Origin: JACPFJ01 sp041738275
GTDB taxonomy: Bacteria > Desulfobacterota > Desulfuromonadia > Geobacterales > Pseudopelobacteraceae
Reading direction: 5' to 3'
Length of the DNA stretch: 64,000 nucleotides
NCBI GenBank assembly: GCA_041738275.1
Contig: JBGSQD010000114.1
Coordinates: 1 to 64,000, forward strand
Positions 24,750-33,362 of this stretch are shown piece by piece. Made by a program: the position numbers and the translations under genes. Each line of letters begins with the position of its first letter. Position 1 is the stretch's first letter. The notes under the pieces were generated by a model. It did no database searches. It saw only the letters and a program-made list of their open reading frames with translations, and was not told the origin of the DNA.

Positions 24750-25898
24750 TTGACGTACCATGTTCAGCAAGCAGGAGCTTGCGAAATAATAACCGATGCA
24801 CGGCGCTTCTCGGAAGTGGCTGCAATTCTTGGCCGGGAAACAGAACTGGCCGTTGACCTGGAGATGGACTCACTCCATCATTATCAGGAAAAGGTCTGTC
24901 TGATCCAGATTTCGACCCGGAGCGAGAGCTGGCTCATCGATCCACTGGCGCTTAAGGATCTGTCGCCTCTGGCAGCTCCGCTGGGCGACCCAGGCATCCT
25001 GACGGTGATGCATGGCGCCGACTATGACATCCGTTCCCTGCACCGGGATTTCGGCATAGAGGTCCGCAATCTCTTCGACACCATGATAGCCTCCCGTTTC
25101 CTGGGGCTCACTGAATTTGGTCTGGCGGCCCTCCTCAAGGCCCGCTTCGATGTTGAGCTGAATAAAAAATATCAGAAAGCCGATTGGAGCAAACGGCCGC
25201 TCAGTACCGAGATGTGCGCATATGCAACCGCGGATACCGCCTACCTCCTGCCGCTGTATGATCAACTGCGTGGTGAGCTGGCGGCAAAAGGTCGTATTTC
25301 CTGGTTGGAGGAGGAATGCCGTCTGGTGTGCCAGGCCCGGGTCAGCGAGAAGGAGGGGCCTTTGTTCATTTCCTGCAAGGGAGCCGGAAAGCTTAAAGGC
25401 CGCAGCCTTGCCGTTCTGGAGGAACTGTTGCAGCTGCGCGACCGGTTGGCACGGGAGATGGACCGTCCGCCATTCAAGGTAATCTCGGCAGAAACTCTTC
25501 AGGAGGCTGCCGAGAAACGGCCCCGCACCCTCAGCGAACTGGCAGCAATCAAGGGAATGACACCGGGACAGATTCAGCGCCATGGAGAATGTATCCTGGC
25601 TGCCATCTCCAGGGGTTTGTCCCTGCCTGAGGAAGATCTGCCCCGCTTTCCCCGGCAACGTCGGGAAGAACCGGCCGACGGGACCAAAGAGCGCCTGAAA
25701 CGCCTGAAGTCATGGCGCGAGCAGCAAAGTTCTGCGCTTGGTCTCGAACCAGGTGTTGTTGCCCCAAACTGGTTGCTGGAAAGTATTGCGGACGCTTTCC
25801 CGGTTACACCTGTTGAACTGAATACGATTGCGGGGATGCGGGAGTGGCAGAAAGGGTTGTACGGAAGGGATTTGCTGTCTGAGCTGGCGGCAGAGTGA
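24750..25898 (+). CDS. rnd: Ribonuclease D
   Basis: A 382-residue DEDD-family 3'-5' exoribonuclease acting on tRNA precursors. Exonuclease motifs: DLEMDSL (Exo I), MHGADYDIRSL (Exo II) and YATADTAYLLPLYDQL (Exo III, D-x3-Y). An HRDC domain follows at about residues 205-285 (LLQLRDRLAREMDRPPFKV), then a second helical segment. The reading frame is open far back into mqnC; I chose TTG 24750 because AAGGAG lies 8 bases upstream and the protein then begins just before the exonuclease fold. Confidence 0.88.
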   Translation: MTYHVQQAGACEIITDARRFSEVAAILGRETELAVDLEMDSLHHYQEKVCLIQISTRSESWLIDPLALKDLSPLAAPLGDPGILTVMHGADYDIRSLHRDFGIEVRNLFDTMIASRFLGLTEFGLAALLKARFDVELNKKYQKADWSKRPLSTEMCAYATADTAYLLPLYDQLRGELAAKGRISWLEEECRLVCQARVSEKEGPLFISCKGAGKLKGRSLAVLEELLQLRDRLAREMDRPPFKVISAETLQEAAEKRPRTLSELAAIKGMTPGQIQRHGECILAAISRGLSLPEEDLPRFPRQRREEPADGTKERLKRLKSWREQQSSALGLEPGVVAPNWLLESIADAFPVTPVELNTIAGMREWQKGLYGRDLLSELAAE

Positions 25899-25913
25899 TA
25901 ACTGGAGCAGAGC

Positions 25914-26852
25914 ATGGAACAACCCTTTCTGAGTATCGTCATACCGGTCTATAATGAGGAGTCCAATCTTGCACCCTTGATGGAGCGGCTTTATCCGGTT
26001 ATTCAGGGTACCGGCAAGTCGTTTGAGATCATCTTCATCAATGACGGGTCCAGCGATCGCTCACTGGAGCTCCTGCGGAATATCGTAGAAGATTATCCCG
26101 GTGTCAAGGTGATAGAGTTCAATGGCAATTTTGGCCAGCACATGGCCATTCTGGCAGCTTTCGAGATGTCGCAGGGCGAGATCGTCATTACCATGGATGC
26201 TGATCTGCAGAACCCGCCCGAGGAAATCCCGCGTCTGATAACCGAGATCGAGAAGGGACATGACGTGGTCGGCACCATCCGGCAGAAACGTCAGGATTCA
26301 CTGTTTCGGAGGCTGGCCTCGCGTATTGTCAACATCACCACCAACAAGATGACCGGCATGCGGATGAACGATTACGGCTGCATGCTGCGGGCCTATCACC
26401 GCTATGTGGTGGACAACATCAATCGCTGCCGGGAAACGACAACCTTTATTCCTGCCCTTGCCCAGACCTTTGCCTCAAACCCTTCCGAGATCGAGGTGGC
26501 CCATTCAGAACGTGCCCAGGGCGAAAGCAAGTATTCTTTCTACCATCTGATACGACTCAATTTTGACCTGATGACCGGTTTCTCGGTAGTGCCGCTGCAG
26601 CTGTTTGCCCTGTTCGGCATCATCACGGCTATTTTCTCCCTGGCCTTTGCCTTGTATTTGTTTGTTCGGCGCTTCATCGTCGGCGTCGAGGTTGAGGGGG
26701 TCTTCACCCTCTTTGCGATCCTGTTCTTCTTTATCGGCATCATTATCCTGGGTATCGGTATTGTGGGCGAGTATGTGGGACGGATCTATCAGGAAGTCAG
26801 AAAACGGCCCAGGTTCGTGATCAGAAGGACATACGGTTTTGATGAACAATAA
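25914..26852 (+). CDS. Polyprenyl-phosphate glycosyltransferase, ArnC/DPM1-like
   Basis: A 312-residue GT2 enzyme that transfers a sugar to undecaprenyl phosphate at the inner membrane. The GT-A domain has SIVIPVYNEESNL, INDGSSDRS and MDADLQNPPEEIP (metal-binding DAD); two C-terminal transmembrane helices lie at about 230-300. The next two genes resemble the two halves of ArnA, so this is probably ArnC, moving a 4-formamido-arabinose-type sugar. Its stop overlaps the formyltransferase start by about 11 bases. Confidence 0.85.
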   Translation: MEQPFLSIVIPVYNEESNLAPLMERLYPVIQGTGKSFEIIFINDGSSDRSLELLRNIVEDYPGVKVIEFNGNFGQHMAILAAFEMSQGEIVITMDADLQNPPEEIPRLITEIEKGHDVVGTIRQKRQDSLFRRLASRIVNITTNKMTGMRMNDYGCMLRAYHRYVVDNINRCRETTTFIPALAQTFASNPSEIEVAHSERAQGESKYSFYHLIRLNFDLMTGFSVVPLQLFALFGIITAIFSLAFALYLFVRRFIVGVEVEGVFTLFAILFFFIGIIILGIGIVGEYVGRIYQEVRKRPRFVIRRTYGFDEQ

Positions 26853-27762
26853 ACTGATCGTCTGCGCCTACCACACGGTCGGTTATCGCTGTATCGTTGA
26901 ACTGCTGCGCCAGGGGGCGGAGATCGCCCTGATCTTTACCCACGAGGATTCACCAGTCGAGGAGATCTGGTTCGAGTCGGTGCGGGATCTGGCCGAGCAG
27001 CACAGTATTCCCTGTCTGACAACGGATATCAGTGCACCGGAGAACGTGGAGCAGGTTCGTGCCATTGCCCCGGACTTCATCCTCTCTTTCTACTACCGCA
27101 ACATGATCAAGCCGGTGGTGCTGGAGATTCCGAAACAGGGTGCTCTCAACCTGCACGGTTCCTGGCTGCCCAGGTATCGTGGCCGGGCGCCGGTCAACTG
27201 GGCGGTGATCAACGGCGAGACCGAAACCGGCGCAACCCTGCACTATATGGTGGAGAAGCCGGATGCTGGTGATATAGTTGATCAGGAGAAGGTCGCGATC
27301 GCCTTTGACGACACTGCCCGGAAAGTCTTCGGTAAGGTTGCCGATGCCGCGGTGACGGTCATCGCCCGCGCCTGGCCGTTTCTGCGTGCAGGCAATGCCG
27401 AGCGCATTCCAATGGACCTCACGGCGGGCAGTTACTTCGGCGGCCGCAAACCGGCCGATGGTCTGATAAACTGGACCAGACCAGCCGTACAGATCTACAA
27501 CCTGATTCGCGGCGTAACCCACCCCTACCCCGGCGCCTTCACCCATCTGGACGGGAAAAAGGTTGTTATCTGGCAGGCCAGACCAATGGAAGGCAGTGGT
27601 GAACCGGGATATGTTGTGTCGCAGGTCCCTTTGCTGGTCGGCACCGGAAACGGGTTGCTGGAGATTGTAACGTTGCAGGGAGAAGGTCAGCAGGAATGCT
27701 CGGCAGCAGATTTTATCGGGAATATGGCAAGGTCGATCACCTCTTTTCAGGAGCACCCATGA
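26842..27762 (+). CDS. Formyltransferase, ArnA N-terminal-domain type
   Basis: A 306-residue formyl-folate-dependent transferase. The catalytic Asn and His are in NLHGSWLPRYRGRAP, and the Asp in EKPDAGDIVDQ; the C-terminal domain matches the Met-tRNA formyltransferase/ArnA fold. In the L-Ara4N pathway this enzyme formylates UDP-4-amino-4-deoxy-arabinose. Here it is a separate gene, whereas E. coli ArnA fuses it to the decarboxylase. ATG 26842 follows an in-frame TTG at 26839. Confidence 0.85.
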   Translation: MNNKLIVCAYHTVGYRCIVELLRQGAEIALIFTHEDSPVEEIWFESVRDLAEQHSIPCLTTDISAPENVEQVRAIAPDFILSFYYRNMIKPVVLEIPKQGALNLHGSWLPRYRGRAPVNWAVINGETETGATLHYMVEKPDAGDIVDQEKVAIAFDDTARKVFGKVADAAVTVIARAWPFLRAGNAERIPMDLTAGSYFGGRKPADGLINWTRPAVQIYNLIRGVTHPYPGAFTHLDGKKVVIWQARPMEGSGEPGYVVSQVPLLVGTGNGLLEIVTLQGEGQQECSAADFIGNMARSITSFQEHP

Positions 27763-28799
27763 AAGTCCTTATTCTCGGCGTCAACGGTTTCATCGGCAAC
27801 GCCCTCACCCACCGCATCCTTGCCACCACCGGCTGGGAGGTGTTCGGTCTCGACATGGCCTGCGACAAGCTGGAGCGCTCCATTGGTGATCCCCGCTTCC
27901 ACTTTCTGGAGGGGGACATCACCATCAACCAGGAGTGGGTCGAGTACAATATCATGAAGTGCGACGTGGTTTTGCCGCTGGTTGCCATTGCCACACCGGT
28001 TACCTATGTGAAGGATCCGCTGCGGGTCTTCGAACTGGATTTCGAGGAAAACCTGAAGATCATCCGTCTATGCCACAAGTACAATAAACGGGTGATCTTT
28101 CCCTCCACGTCCGAGGTCTACGGCATGAGTCCTGATGCGGAGTTTGATGAGGAATATTCACCGCTGATGCTCGGACCGATCAACAAGGAGCGCTGGATCT
28201 ATTCCTGCGCCAAGCAGATGCTGGACCGGGTCATTTATGCGTACGGCAATCATGAAGGGCTGCAATTCACCCTTTTCCGTCCCTTCAACTGGATCGGACC
28301 CAAGCTGGACAGCATGTATACCGCAAAGGAAGGTAGTTCGCGCGTCCTGACGCAGTTCCTGTACAACATCCTGGCGGAGGAGCCGATTCTCCTGGTGGAT
28401 GGCGGCAATCAGCGCCGATGTTTCACCTACATTGATGATGGAATCGACTGCCTGATGAAGATTATTGCCAATGCAGACGGCTGCGCCGACGGCAGGATCT
28501 TCAATATCGGCAATCCGGCCAATGACCTATCAATCAAGGAATTGGCCCATAAACTGCGCAACATGGTGGCCGAATTCCCGCTCTACAGGGACAAGGCAGA
28601 AAAATGCCGCATCGAGGGTACTTCTTCCGACCAGTTTTACGGCAAGGGGTATCAGGACATGCTGACTCGGGTGCCATCGGTCCGGCACGCCAAAGAGTGC
28701 CTGGGATGGGAACCGGTGACAAGCGCCGATGACGCCCTCAGGAAAACGCTGGCGTTCTATCTGGTGGACGAGCGGGAAAAATTGTCGGAGTTCTTGTAA
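27759..28799 (+). CDS. NAD-dependent UDP-glucuronate decarboxylase/epimerase, ArnA C-terminal-domain type
   Basis: A 346-residue extended SDR enzyme: the NAD motif GVNGFIGNAL near the N-terminus, STSEVYGM with the catalytic Ser/Thr, and YSCAK (YxxxK). This matches the ArnA decarboxylase half, which oxidises UDP-glucuronate to the 4-keto-pentose. ATG 27759 overlaps the previous stop (ATGA) and has AGGAG upstream; the longer frame from 27696 is rejected. The arnB, arnD and arnT genes are not in the window. Confidence 0.87.
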   Translation: MKVLILGVNGFIGNALTHRILATTGWEVFGLDMACDKLERSIGDPRFHFLEGDITINQEWVEYNIMKCDVVLPLVAIATPVTYVKDPLRVFELDFEENLKIIRLCHKYNKRVIFPSTSEVYGMSPDAEFDEEYSPLMLGPINKERWIYSCAKQMLDRVIYAYGNHEGLQFTLFRPFNWIGPKLDSMYTAKEGSSRVLTQFLYNILAEEPILLVDGGNQRRCFTYIDDGIDCLMKIIANADGCADGRIFNIGNPANDLSIKELAHKLRNMVAEFPLYRDKAEKCRIEGTSSDQFYGKGYQDMLTRVPSVRHAKECLGWEPVTSADDALRKTLAFYLVDEREKLSEFL

Positions 28800-28802
28800 G
28801 AT

Positions 28803-29303
28803 ATGAATCGTCGCGGTTTTACCCTGATAGAGATCGTGGTGGTGCTGGTGATCATCAGCATGGCGATGATGATCGTCATCCCGCGCCTGCCGTCATCCGA
28901 AAGCGAGAACCTGAAGTCTTCGGCCCGCACACTGGCCTCGACCCTGCGCTACCTGCAGGATCGGGCTGCCACCGGCAGGACGACCTACTATCTGCGTCTG
29001 GAGCCTGGAACAGACGAGGTGAAGGTGCTGGAGGCGGCTGCCGACGGCAGCGAGAAGGAGCCGGCTGATCCCCTGCTGCAGCAACGGCCGATCAAGGAAG
29101 GCATCCAGGTAGCGGATGTTTTCATTCCCAGGCTGGGCAAGATCAATGATGGGCAGTTGCGTCTGGAGGTAGGCATGGGGGGATTGCGGGACTTTGTGGT
29201 CATTCACCTGCGCTCGACAGACTCTGTTTTCTGGACTGTAATGGCCTTTCCATCCAGCGGCAAGGTCAAGGTTTATGATGGTTACCAGGAGGAACCTTTA
29301 TGA
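28803..29303 (+). CDS. gspH: Type II secretion minor pseudopilin GspH
   Basis: A 166-residue prepilin-like protein: cleavage motif RRG|FTLIEIVVVL at the very N-terminus, with Glu at +5, then one hydrophobic helix and a small globular domain. It begins the gspH-I-J-K-L-M-N series and starts only 3 bases after the decarboxylase gene, so it may be cotranscribed with the arn-like genes. Its stop overlaps the ATG of a 39-codon frame inside a repeat. Confidence 0.85.
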   Translation: MNRRGFTLIEIVVVLVIISMAMMIVIPRLPSSESENLKSSARTLASTLRYLQDRAATGRTTYYLRLEPGTDEVKVLEAAADGSEKEPADPLLQQRPIKEGIQVADVFIPRLGKINDGQLRLEVGMGGLRDFVVIHLRSTDSVFWTVMAFPSSGKVKVYDGYQEEPL

Positions 29304-29419
29304 GCAAAACTACTGCGGGGCCGGTCTGCGGCGTTGCCACTCGCTCGAAAGCTCAACGTACAGGTAAGTACGTCTCGCGTCCTCACTCGCTTGCGCCTTG
29401 CATACCGGCCTCCTCATGA
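29300..29419 (+). CDS. 39-codon bridging reading frame inside a palindromic repeat
   Basis: This frame starts in the ATGA that ends gspH and stops in the ATGA that starts gspI. Almost all of it is the palindromic repeat at 29319-29410. The product (starting MSKTTAGPVCG, ending IPASS) resembles no protein I know and is unlikely to have its own role; it probably carries ribosomes across the insertion and keeps gspI translated. It could also be the displaced original start of gspI. Confidence 0.4.
   Translation: MSKTTAGPVCGVATRSKAQRTGKYVSRPHSLAPCIPASS
29319..29410. repeat. Imperfect palindromic repeat (REP-like) between gspH and gspI
   Basis: The ends GGCCGGTCTGC and GCATACCGGCC are imperfect inverted repeats and the centre has CGTACAGGTAAGTACG. 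The whole 92-base unit is palindromic in outline. It looks like a dispersed extragenic repeat; its copy number needs the whole genome. Confidence 0.7.
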
Positions 29420-29772
29420 CGTTTTGCAAGAGTCTCAAAGGTTTCACGCTTCTGGAGGTGATGATAGCCCTGGCAATCATGGCGACTGTTGTGCTGACTC
29501 TGCTGGGGTCGGTAAATTACCACCTGGGTGTAATAGCTGACGAGCGGGATAATACGACCTTTACCTTGCTGGCGCGTGCCCGGATGGCTGAACTCGAACA
29601 AAGCCCGCTGAAACAGAAGAGTGACGGAAGCTTTGCTCCGAACCATCCCGAACTGAGGTGGCAGGCCGAACTGTTCCCCACGGAGCTCCCTGATCTGCAG
29701 AAACTGGTGGTGCGGGTACGTCGCGATGGCGACAAGCAGGAGGTGGCACTTGTGCGCTTCGTCCTCAAATAG
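29416..29772 (+). CDS. gspI: Type II secretion minor pseudopilin GspI
   Basis: A 118-residue prepilin-like protein with CKSLKG|FTLLEVMIALAIM as the cleavage and N-helix motif. ATG 29416 gives the expected short leader; the frame extends back to 29398 into the repeat. GspI forms the pseudopilus tip with GspJ and GspK. Confidence 0.85.
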   Translation: MTFCKSLKGFTLLEVMIALAIMATVVLTLLGSVNYHLGVIADERDNTTFTLLARARMAELEQSPLKQKSDGSFAPNHPELRWQAELFPTELPDLQKLVVRVRRDGDKQEVALVRFVLK

Positions 29773-30370
29773 GGGATTCACCCTGCTGGAGGTCTTGATT
29801 GCAGTGGTGCTGCTTGGTATCCTTTCGTCAGCGCTCTATGGGAGCTATTTTGCAGTGCTCAGGGCAAGGGACAGGGCTTCGGAGGGGATGGAGTCCAGGC
29901 GCGAACTTGGCGGCACCCTCGATCTGCTGCGTCGCGAGATCGCTTCCATGCCGCTGTATAATCGTAATGATAAAAGGCTCCGCTTCGTTGTCGAGGATCG
30001 GGACAACTTCGGCAAGCCGGCCTCCAATCTGGAGATGACAACGCTGGCACCGCCATCGACTCAGGTGCGCGGTGAGTCGGGCATAATCAATGTTCAGTAC
30101 CGTATGCTGGAGAAGAACAAACGTTTTCTCCTGATGCGCCGCGAACATGATGCCCAGCTGGAATTGACAACAGTGCCGAGCTATCCGCAGATGGAACAGA
30201 TCAATGCCTTTCTGGTGGAGTGCTACGACGGCTCGAAGTGGGTCAAGAGCTGGGATACCGCCCTGAACGGCAGGCTGCCCAAGATCGTGCGCATCACGGT
30301 CCAGATTGAGGAGAACGGCAAGCCGGTGGAGTTTTCCGTATACTCGGATCCGAAGGTGACCGGTTCATGA
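29750..30370 (+). CDS. gspJ: Type II secretion minor pseudopilin GspJ
   Basis: About 206 residues. The motif NRG|FTLLEVLIAVVLLGIL is followed by a globular domain. I chose TTG 29750 because AGGAGG lies 6 bases upstream and the leader is then 8-9 residues; an ATG at 29726 would give a longer leader. It overlaps gspI by 23 bases. GspJ pairs with GspI and GspK at the tip. Confidence 0.84.
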   Translation: MCASSSNRGFTLLEVLIAVVLLGILSSALYGSYFAVLRARDRASEGMESRRELGGTLDLLRREIASMPLYNRNDKRLRFVVEDRDNFGKPASNLEMTTLAPPSTQVRGESGIINVQYRMLEKNKRFLLMRREHDAQLELTTVPSYPQMEQINAFLVECYDGSKWVKSWDTALNGRLPKIVRITVQIEENGKPVEFSVYSDPKVTGS

Positions 30371-31305
30371 CCCCGCTGCGTAAATGGGGCGAAAAAGGTT
30401 TTGCCCTGGTGCTGACCTTGGTGGTGACCGCGCTGATGGTGGCGGTGACCGCCGAGATGATCCACCAGGTCTACGTGGATACCTCGCTCAGCCGCGGTTT
30501 CCGTGACGGGCAGCAGGCCTCGCTCCTGGCGGAATCCGGTATCAGCGGTGGGACAAAATTGCTCCAGTTGGCACTGTCCAGCCAAAATTTCAGCGCCCTC
30601 ACCGACAAGTGGGCAGAACCTTTCAGGTTGGACGACGACACCGGAACGATCGAGATCACGGCAACCGAGGAAAGCGGCAGAATCAATCTCAACGGCCTGG
30701 TGTTTACCAATAGTGAATTTGATCCCTTTACCCTGGCCGCGCTTAAGAGATTGGGTAAAAGGCTGCAGATCCCTGAAGATTGCTGGAGCGCCTTGGCAGA
30801 CTGGCTTGACAGCGATGACCTTCCCCGCTCAGGCGGGGCGGAAACGAACTATTACAAATCGCTGAACCCCTCCACAAGGCCGTACAGCGCCCATAACGCC
30901 AAGCTGTCGACACTGGCGGAGCTGTCGCTGGTCAAGGGCTTCACGCCGGAAATCATTGCCAGGCTGCGGCCGTTTGTGACAATCTTCGAGTCTGTTGGAG
31001 GCATTTCACAGATCAACATCAATACTGCTCCCAAAGAGGTTGTGGCTGCCCTGGATGACCGTATCGACGACCGCATGGCCGAGCGGATTCTTGAAGAACG
31101 GCGGCTGAAGCCGTTCGCGGTGCTGGGTGAATTGTCGCGGGTTGACGGTCAGCTCAGCCTCTCGCTGGCCGGGAGGGTAAGCGTCAAGGGTAATGTCTTC
31201 AGGGTCGCCTCCGTGGCGCGGGTCAAGGATACATCCCGGACAGTGGAAGCTGTGTTGCGGCTGACCGGCGGGAAGCCGGATTGTCTGTCGTGGCAGGAGT
31301 ATTGA
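30367..31305 (+). CDS. gspK: Type II secretion minor pseudopilin GspK
   Basis: A 312-residue protein with KG|FALVLTLVVTALMVAVTAE; like other GspK proteins it lacks Glu at +5. The large globular domain with a helical insert and helix-hairpin-helix-like segment (ITIN-type block QININTAPKEVV) fits the family, which caps the pseudopilus. ATG overlaps the gspJ stop. Confidence 0.87.
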   Translation: MTPLRKWGEKGFALVLTLVVTALMVAVTAEMIHQVYVDTSLSRGFRDGQQASLLAESGISGGTKLLQLALSSQNFSALTDKWAEPFRLDDDTGTIEITATEESGRINLNGLVFTNSEFDPFTLAALKRLGKRLQIPEDCWSALADWLDSDDLPRSGGAETNYYKSLNPSTRPYSAHNAKLSTLAELSLVKGFTPEIIARLRPFVTIFESVGGISQININTAPKEVVAALDDRIDDRMAERILEERRLKPFAVLGELSRVDGQLSLSLAGRVSVKGNVFRVASVARVKDTSRTVEAVLRLTGGKPDCLSWQEY

Positions 31306-31331
31306 CCATGTTATTCCAATCGGCAATGCAG

Positions 31332-31351
31332 GGGCAAATCTCTGTTTGCCC
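31332..31351 (+). other. Hairpin in the gspK-gspL gap
   Basis: GGGCAAA and TTTGCCC form a 7-bp stem with a 6-base loop, without a T run. The 198-base gap 31306-31503 otherwise shows only an AGGA ribosome site before gspL. Confidence 0.45.
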
Positions 31352-31503
31352 GGCATCAGATCGATGACAAAAATCGCCCTTACGAACCGATTATGTTATC
31401 TTGATGGTGATGGCTGATTATTTACCCTGACATATCTATTCGGCATCTCCATGGGAAACCAATTTTTGCTGAATAGTTACAACCTAACAAACATAGGAAC
31501 GTT

Positions 31504-32817
31504 ATGGAATATCTGATAATCCAGGTCGATGAAAAGCAGGTGACAGCTGCCAGGTTCGGAGTCTCGGGTCGGACGGAGACCCTTGCAGGGGCGGCTTCGT
31601 TTTTGTTGGGCGAAGAGCAGGACCTGCCCGCCGTGATTGCCCGGATTGCCGAGGGAATCAACGGATCCCCACGGATTGTGCTCTGTCTGGCACCGGCGTT
31701 GTTTGCCCATCGAACAGTGGAACTGCCGCTCACGGATCTGCGCAAGGTGCGCGAGGTTCTGCCTGCCCAGCTGCAGAGCGAGATGGCGCTGCCGGTTGAG
31801 GAAGCGGTCTTTGATGCACTGCCGGCCGCTGGCGGTAAAATTCTGGCGCTGTGGGCAAAGCGGGCAGATATTGCCCAGGCCATTAATGATTTCAAGGCAG
31901 CGGGTCTCGAACCCCATGTAGTCAGCTCCGTCCCGTTTGCCTGGGGTTTTCTCCCCGGCATAGGCCAGGGGTGCATTTTGTGCGATGGCAGCGCCGTGAC
32001 GGTTATTGAGGAAGGGCGGCTGTCATTTATCCGGGCCATCAGCGGTTCCGAGCCGGGCAAACAGCTTGGATCCACCCTTTCTGCCCTGGAGTTGTCAGGC
32101 ATGACGGTTCCCGCACAGCTGCTCGTCTTCGGGGAACAGGCCGATACGCTTCTGTCTGCGGAGGGGCTTCCCCTGGCAGCGGAACGGCTGGAACTCCAGG
32201 ATGAGCAGGCGCTTTTGTTCAGAAACGAGGAGACCTTTCAACAGCTGGCCGGGCTGTATGCTGTTGCACGAGCCAGCCATGCCGGTGCGCTGCCTGACTT
32301 TCGCCGTGATGAGCTGGCCTGGACGGCCGGTGATGTGAAACTCAGAAAAAAAATGCTTCTGACCGCCACCATGGTTCTGGTGATCGTACTGCTGATGTTT
32401 GTTTCCAAAGGGGTGCAGTACCGCGCCGCCAAGGCCGACCTTGCCTCCCTGAACAACTCCATAGCCGGCATCTACAGGGAGATCTTTCCCACCCGGGCCA
32501 AGGCGGTGGATGAGCTGGCGGAAGTCAAGGGTGAAATCAGGAAGCTTGCGGGAGTGGATAGTTCCAGTGGCATCCTTGATATGCTAAAGCGCCTGGCCGA
32601 GGCAAAAGGGACCAGCATCAACGGCCTCTACGAAGCCGAGCTGGAAGGGCGTGCCGTGCGGATCAAGGGAGATGCCCGTTCAGCCCAGGCGGTCAATGAA
32701 TTCAAGGCAAGCATCACTCCACTGATGGCGACGGTCGAACTGGGAGAGGTCAAGAGTCGGCCCGATGGTACGGTGACCTTCACGCTGACCGGCACTCTCA
32801 AGGAGGTGAATAAATGA
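31504..32817 (+). CDS. gspL: Type II secretion inner-membrane protein GspL
   Basis: A 437-residue protein: an actin/PilM-like cytoplasmic domain (residues 1-240), one transmembrane helix at about 282-300 (KMLLTATMVLVIVLLMFV) and a periplasmic ferredoxin-like domain. GspL recruits the GspE ATPase and contacts GspM. The 198-base gap before it suggests a separate promoter or a former insertion. Confidence 0.8.
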   Translation: MEYLIIQVDEKQVTAARFGVSGRTETLAGAASFLLGEEQDLPAVIARIAEGINGSPRIVLCLAPALFAHRTVELPLTDLRKVREVLPAQLQSEMALPVEEAVFDALPAAGGKILALWAKRADIAQAINDFKAAGLEPHVVSSVPFAWGFLPGIGQGCILCDGSAVTVIEEGRLSFIRAISGSEPGKQLGSTLSALELSGMTVPAQLLVFGEQADTLLSAEGLPLAAERLELQDEQALLFRNEETFQQLAGLYAVARASHAGALPDFRRDELAWTAGDVKLRKKMLLTATMVLVIVLLMFVSKGVQYRAAKADLASLNNSIAGIYREIFPTRAKAVDELAEVKGEIRKLAGVDSSSGILDMLKRLAEAKGTSINGLYEAELEGRAVRIKGDARSAQAVNEFKASITPLMATVELGEVKSRPDGTVTFTLTGTLKEVNK

Positions 32818-33362
32818 GACTCCTTACGGATGCCCTGGATTTCTGGCGCAATCTGGATAACCGGATACGTCTGCGTGCCGGTTATGCCCTGATTGTGCTG
32901 CTGGTAATTATTATGGCCTGGTCGGCTCTGGCGGCAAAGGTAGCTGACCTGGAGCGCAAGCGTGCCGCCCGGGAAATGGTGCTCAAGGAATTGTTGCCGC
33001 TCAAGATAGCCTATCGCACGGCCAAGCAGTCGTCCTCTTTGTTGACCGGCAGGATGGCATCGCTGCGTGCCGATGATTCCCCGGCCAAGATCATTGAAGA
33101 GATCGGTATCAAGGGCAAGGGGGTCAAGATTGTTTCGCTCAAGGGCGAGGAGCGCAGCGGCATAGTTGAGGACGCCGCGGATGTGCGTATTGAGGGGCTT
33201 ACGGCCAATGAGGCAATCAATCTGGTTTACCGGCTGGAGAAGGGGAGTCGGCCGATGGTGGTGAAGAAGGCCAACCTGCGGGTGCGGTTTGACGACCCCT
33301 CCCGCATGGACCTGGCCCTGATCGTGGCCTTGCTGAAGCCGGCCCCCGGGACAGCCAGATGA
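32814..33362 (+). CDS. gspM: Type II secretion protein GspM
   Basis: 182 residues with an N-terminal transmembrane helix (AGYALIVLLVIIMAWSALAA) and a small periplasmic domain. GspM partners GspL at the inner membrane. ATG overlaps the gspL stop and gspN overlaps its own stop, so L-M-N are tightly coupled. Confidence 0.78.
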   Translation: MRLLTDALDFWRNLDNRIRLRAGYALIVLLVIIMAWSALAAKVADLERKRAAREMVLKELLPLKIAYRTAKQSSSLLTGRMASLRADDSPAKIIEEIGIKGKGVKIVSLKGEERSGIVEDAADVRIEGLTANEAINLVYRLEKGSRPMVVKKANLRVRFDDPSRMDLALIVALLKPAPGTAR

